Assembly (NCBI GenBank): GCA_034189035.1
Contig: JAXHVA010000066.1
Coordinates: forward strand, 1 to 24,283
Source of the DNA: JAUXFK01 sp034189035
GTDB lineage: Bacteria; Desulfobacterota; UBA8473
DNA length: 24,283 nucleotides
Reading direction: 5' to 3'
In this document: piece by piece, positions 22,899 through 24,283 of the stretch
How positions within the stretch are numbered: the stretch's first letter is position 1
Layout: each line of letters starts with the position of its first letter
Notes under the pieces: generated by a model
Database searches by the model: none
What the model was told of the DNA's origin: nothing
The model's input: only the letters and a program-made list of their open reading frames with translations
Translations under genes and position numbers: made by a program

Positions 22899-24188
22899 AT
22901 GTCAAATCTCACAATGAATGAGTACTATACCCCTTTGGACCTTGTGGATGCGGATTATAAAATCAAAATAAATAACCTAGGAGAGTATCCTTATACCCGG
23001 GGTATATTTCCAAATATGTATAGGGGAAGAATCTGGAGTATGCGTGTGATCGGTGGGTTTGGATCCGGATCTGATTAGAATCAACGATTAAAATATCTCA
23101 TAGAGATTGACGAGACTGCCCTCAATATTATCCCTGATAGACCCACACAATTGGGCGTGGATTCAGATCATCCCTTGGCAGAAGGTGATATCGGGGATCA
23201 AACGATAGATTCTATAAAGGACATAGAAGATTTCATAGAATATATTCATCTCGATGAGGTGAATTTCATGTTCAGTACTCCATATGTAATGTGTATCGCA
23301 GTTGCTGAGAATTGAGGGTATGATAAATCAAAGTTGAGGGGCACCTTCTCCAATGACCCTATAGGGTACCTCTTGTTTGGAAATCACTCATTAGGACAAA
23401 AGCCTCCAGCGCTCATGTGTAAACTGGCTGTGGATATCATAGAATACTTTGCAAAGAACATGTCCCTTTGGAATCTAATATATGTCAATACTTACAGATT
23501 AAGGGAAACAGGGGTTGGTGGAGGCCAGGAGATTGTTTACTCCTTTGCCATTACAATTGAGCATATCAAAGAGGCCTTAAAAAGGGGTATGAGAATCGAT
23601 GATATTCCCCCGAAGATAGCCTTTAAATGCAATGCATATATAGACCTCTTTGAGAAATCAGTCAAATTCAGGACAGCAAGAAGGGGTTGAGCAAGATTGA
23701 TTAAGTAGAGATTCGGCGCAAAGAATCCGAAATCATGGAAGTTTCGATTTCATACGAATACATCGGGATGCTCTCTAATCCGTCAACAGCCATTAAACAA
23801 TATTGTAAGAGTAGCTTACGAAGCGCTAGCAACGATTCTCGGCGGTACCCAATCATTACAGACATGCTCTTAAGATGAACCGATCTGTCTGCCTACAGAA
23901 GAGTCACAGATGATAGCCTTAAGAACGTAGCAGATTTTTGCCAATGAAGTTGGCCTCTGTAATGTGGCCGATCGGTTGGGAGGATCATACTATGTAGAAT
24001 CCCTGACTGAAAAACTTGAGTATGAGATTCTCAAAGCAATCGGAGAGGTCGAAAACAGGGGGAGGGTAGCCTCCCTTCAAGAGGGTTGAATACTGGATCA
24101 AATTTTACAGACTCGCATACCAATACCAAAAGGAGTTGGCAATAAGGAGAGAATTATCGTTGAACAGCGATTTTCGCACCGCTACTGA
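22899..24188 (+). pseudogene. Acyl-CoA mutase large subunit (methylmalonyl-CoA mutase type), decayed
   Basis: The frame contains the mutase large-subunit signature: YYTPLDL, GEYPYTRGIFPNMYRGR, DRPTQLGVDSDHPLAEG, IEYFAKNMSLWN, RFGAKNPKSW, FRFHTNTSGCSLIRQQPLNN, LGGTQSLQT, LPTEESQMIALRT and RLGGSYYVESLTEKLE. One frame runs from 22899 to 24188, interrupted by TAG 23076, TGA 23313, TGA 23688, TAG 23706, TAA 23871, TAG 23928 and TGA 24087, plus a local frame slip near 24100-24145. Some internal blocks are shorter than in family members. No cobalamin-binding domain follows, as in two-subunit mutases. The residue aligned with the substrate-contact Tyr of methylmalonyl-CoA mutase (MRQYAG) is Ile (MRVIGG, 23049-23051), so the ancestral substrate may not have been methylmalonyl-CoA. 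The true start is uncertain. Confidence 0.85.
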
Positions 24189-24283
24189 ATGAATAGTTCG
24201 CCGAAATCCTGTTCTAGTCAATACAACAATAATGAATTAAAAAACAAGCAGTTAGCAACGCCTACATCGTTCAAGACAGGCTT

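Noticed and set aside
22899..24188. Stop-codon reassignment or selenocysteine/pyrrolysine recoding in the mutase
   Set aside because: All three stop types occur, replacing several different amino acids, and intact neighbouring genes use stops normally. A pseudogene is the simpler reading.

Overview
The window looks like the chromosome of an anaerobic, moderately AT-rich Gram-negative bacterium, most likely an uncultured or syntrophic/sulfate-reducing Desulfobacterota (deltaproteobacterial) lineage. The reasons are an OmpA-type outer-membrane protein with TSP3 repeats, two lytic transglycosylases, ferredoxin-dependent 2-oxoacid oxidoreductase subunits, an FrhB-like iron-sulfur flavoprotein, a CoA-thioester beta-oxidation block, and decayed genes of types common in that group. 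The taxonomic call is inference; no marker gene is present. I see no rRNA, tRNA or CRISPR array.

Layout. 1-1773: poorly coding left flank with two doubtful small ORFs and a frameshifted, minus-strand gene remnant (742-1199). 1774-3117: intact ompA-like gene whose calcium-binding repeats are nearly identical at DNA level. 3131-3311: first of three copies of a small inverted-repeat element (MITE-like). 3409-4354: decayed membrane sensor gene. 4684-7026: three minus-strand genes, a DUF4079-like heme-type membrane protein, a periplasmic cytochrome P460-like protein, and a DUF2278/YukJ-like protein with a lamin-tail-like end. 7355-12558: a minus-strand operon in transcription order FrhB-like protein, iorA, iorB, MltF-like transglycosylase. 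12559-13142: a divergent control region containing a 55-bp palindrome made of two IS ends and the second MITE-like copy. 13143-16049: a plus-strand operon MaoC hydratase, SDR dehydrogenase, DUF35 zinc-ribbon protein, SCP-x-type thiolase. 16072-16755: SH3/coiled-coil/anchor protein, then the third MITE-like copy. 17152-20692: a tightly coupled operon pepF, Yip1-domain protein, mltA. 20836-21363: an internally deleted IS481-like insertion sequence with 27-bp ends and 15-bp flanking direct repeats. 21375-22580: MidA/NDUFAF7-like methyltransferase. 22899-24188: an acyl-CoA (methylmalonyl-CoA-type) mutase large-subunit pseudogene with seven nonsense codons in one otherwise continuous frame.

How the genes may work together. 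The plus-strand block supplies the last three chemical steps of a beta-oxidation-like route (hydration, 3-hydroxyacyl dehydrogenation, thiolysis). Its thiolase is paired with a DUF35 partner, as in benzoylsuccinyl-CoA thiolase BbsAB and steroid Ltp2/ChsH2. The divergent block interconverts 2-oxoacids (aryl- or branched-chain pyruvates) and acyl-CoAs with ferredoxin, with the FrhB-like protein as a plausible electron-transfer partner. Together they suggest an acyl-CoA or aromatic/branched-acid metabolism locus, but no ligase or acyl-CoA dehydrogenase is present and the substrate cannot be read from the sequence. The remaining genes are envelope and peptidoglycan maintenance. The two flanks and the small repeats show marked gene decay and past transposition.
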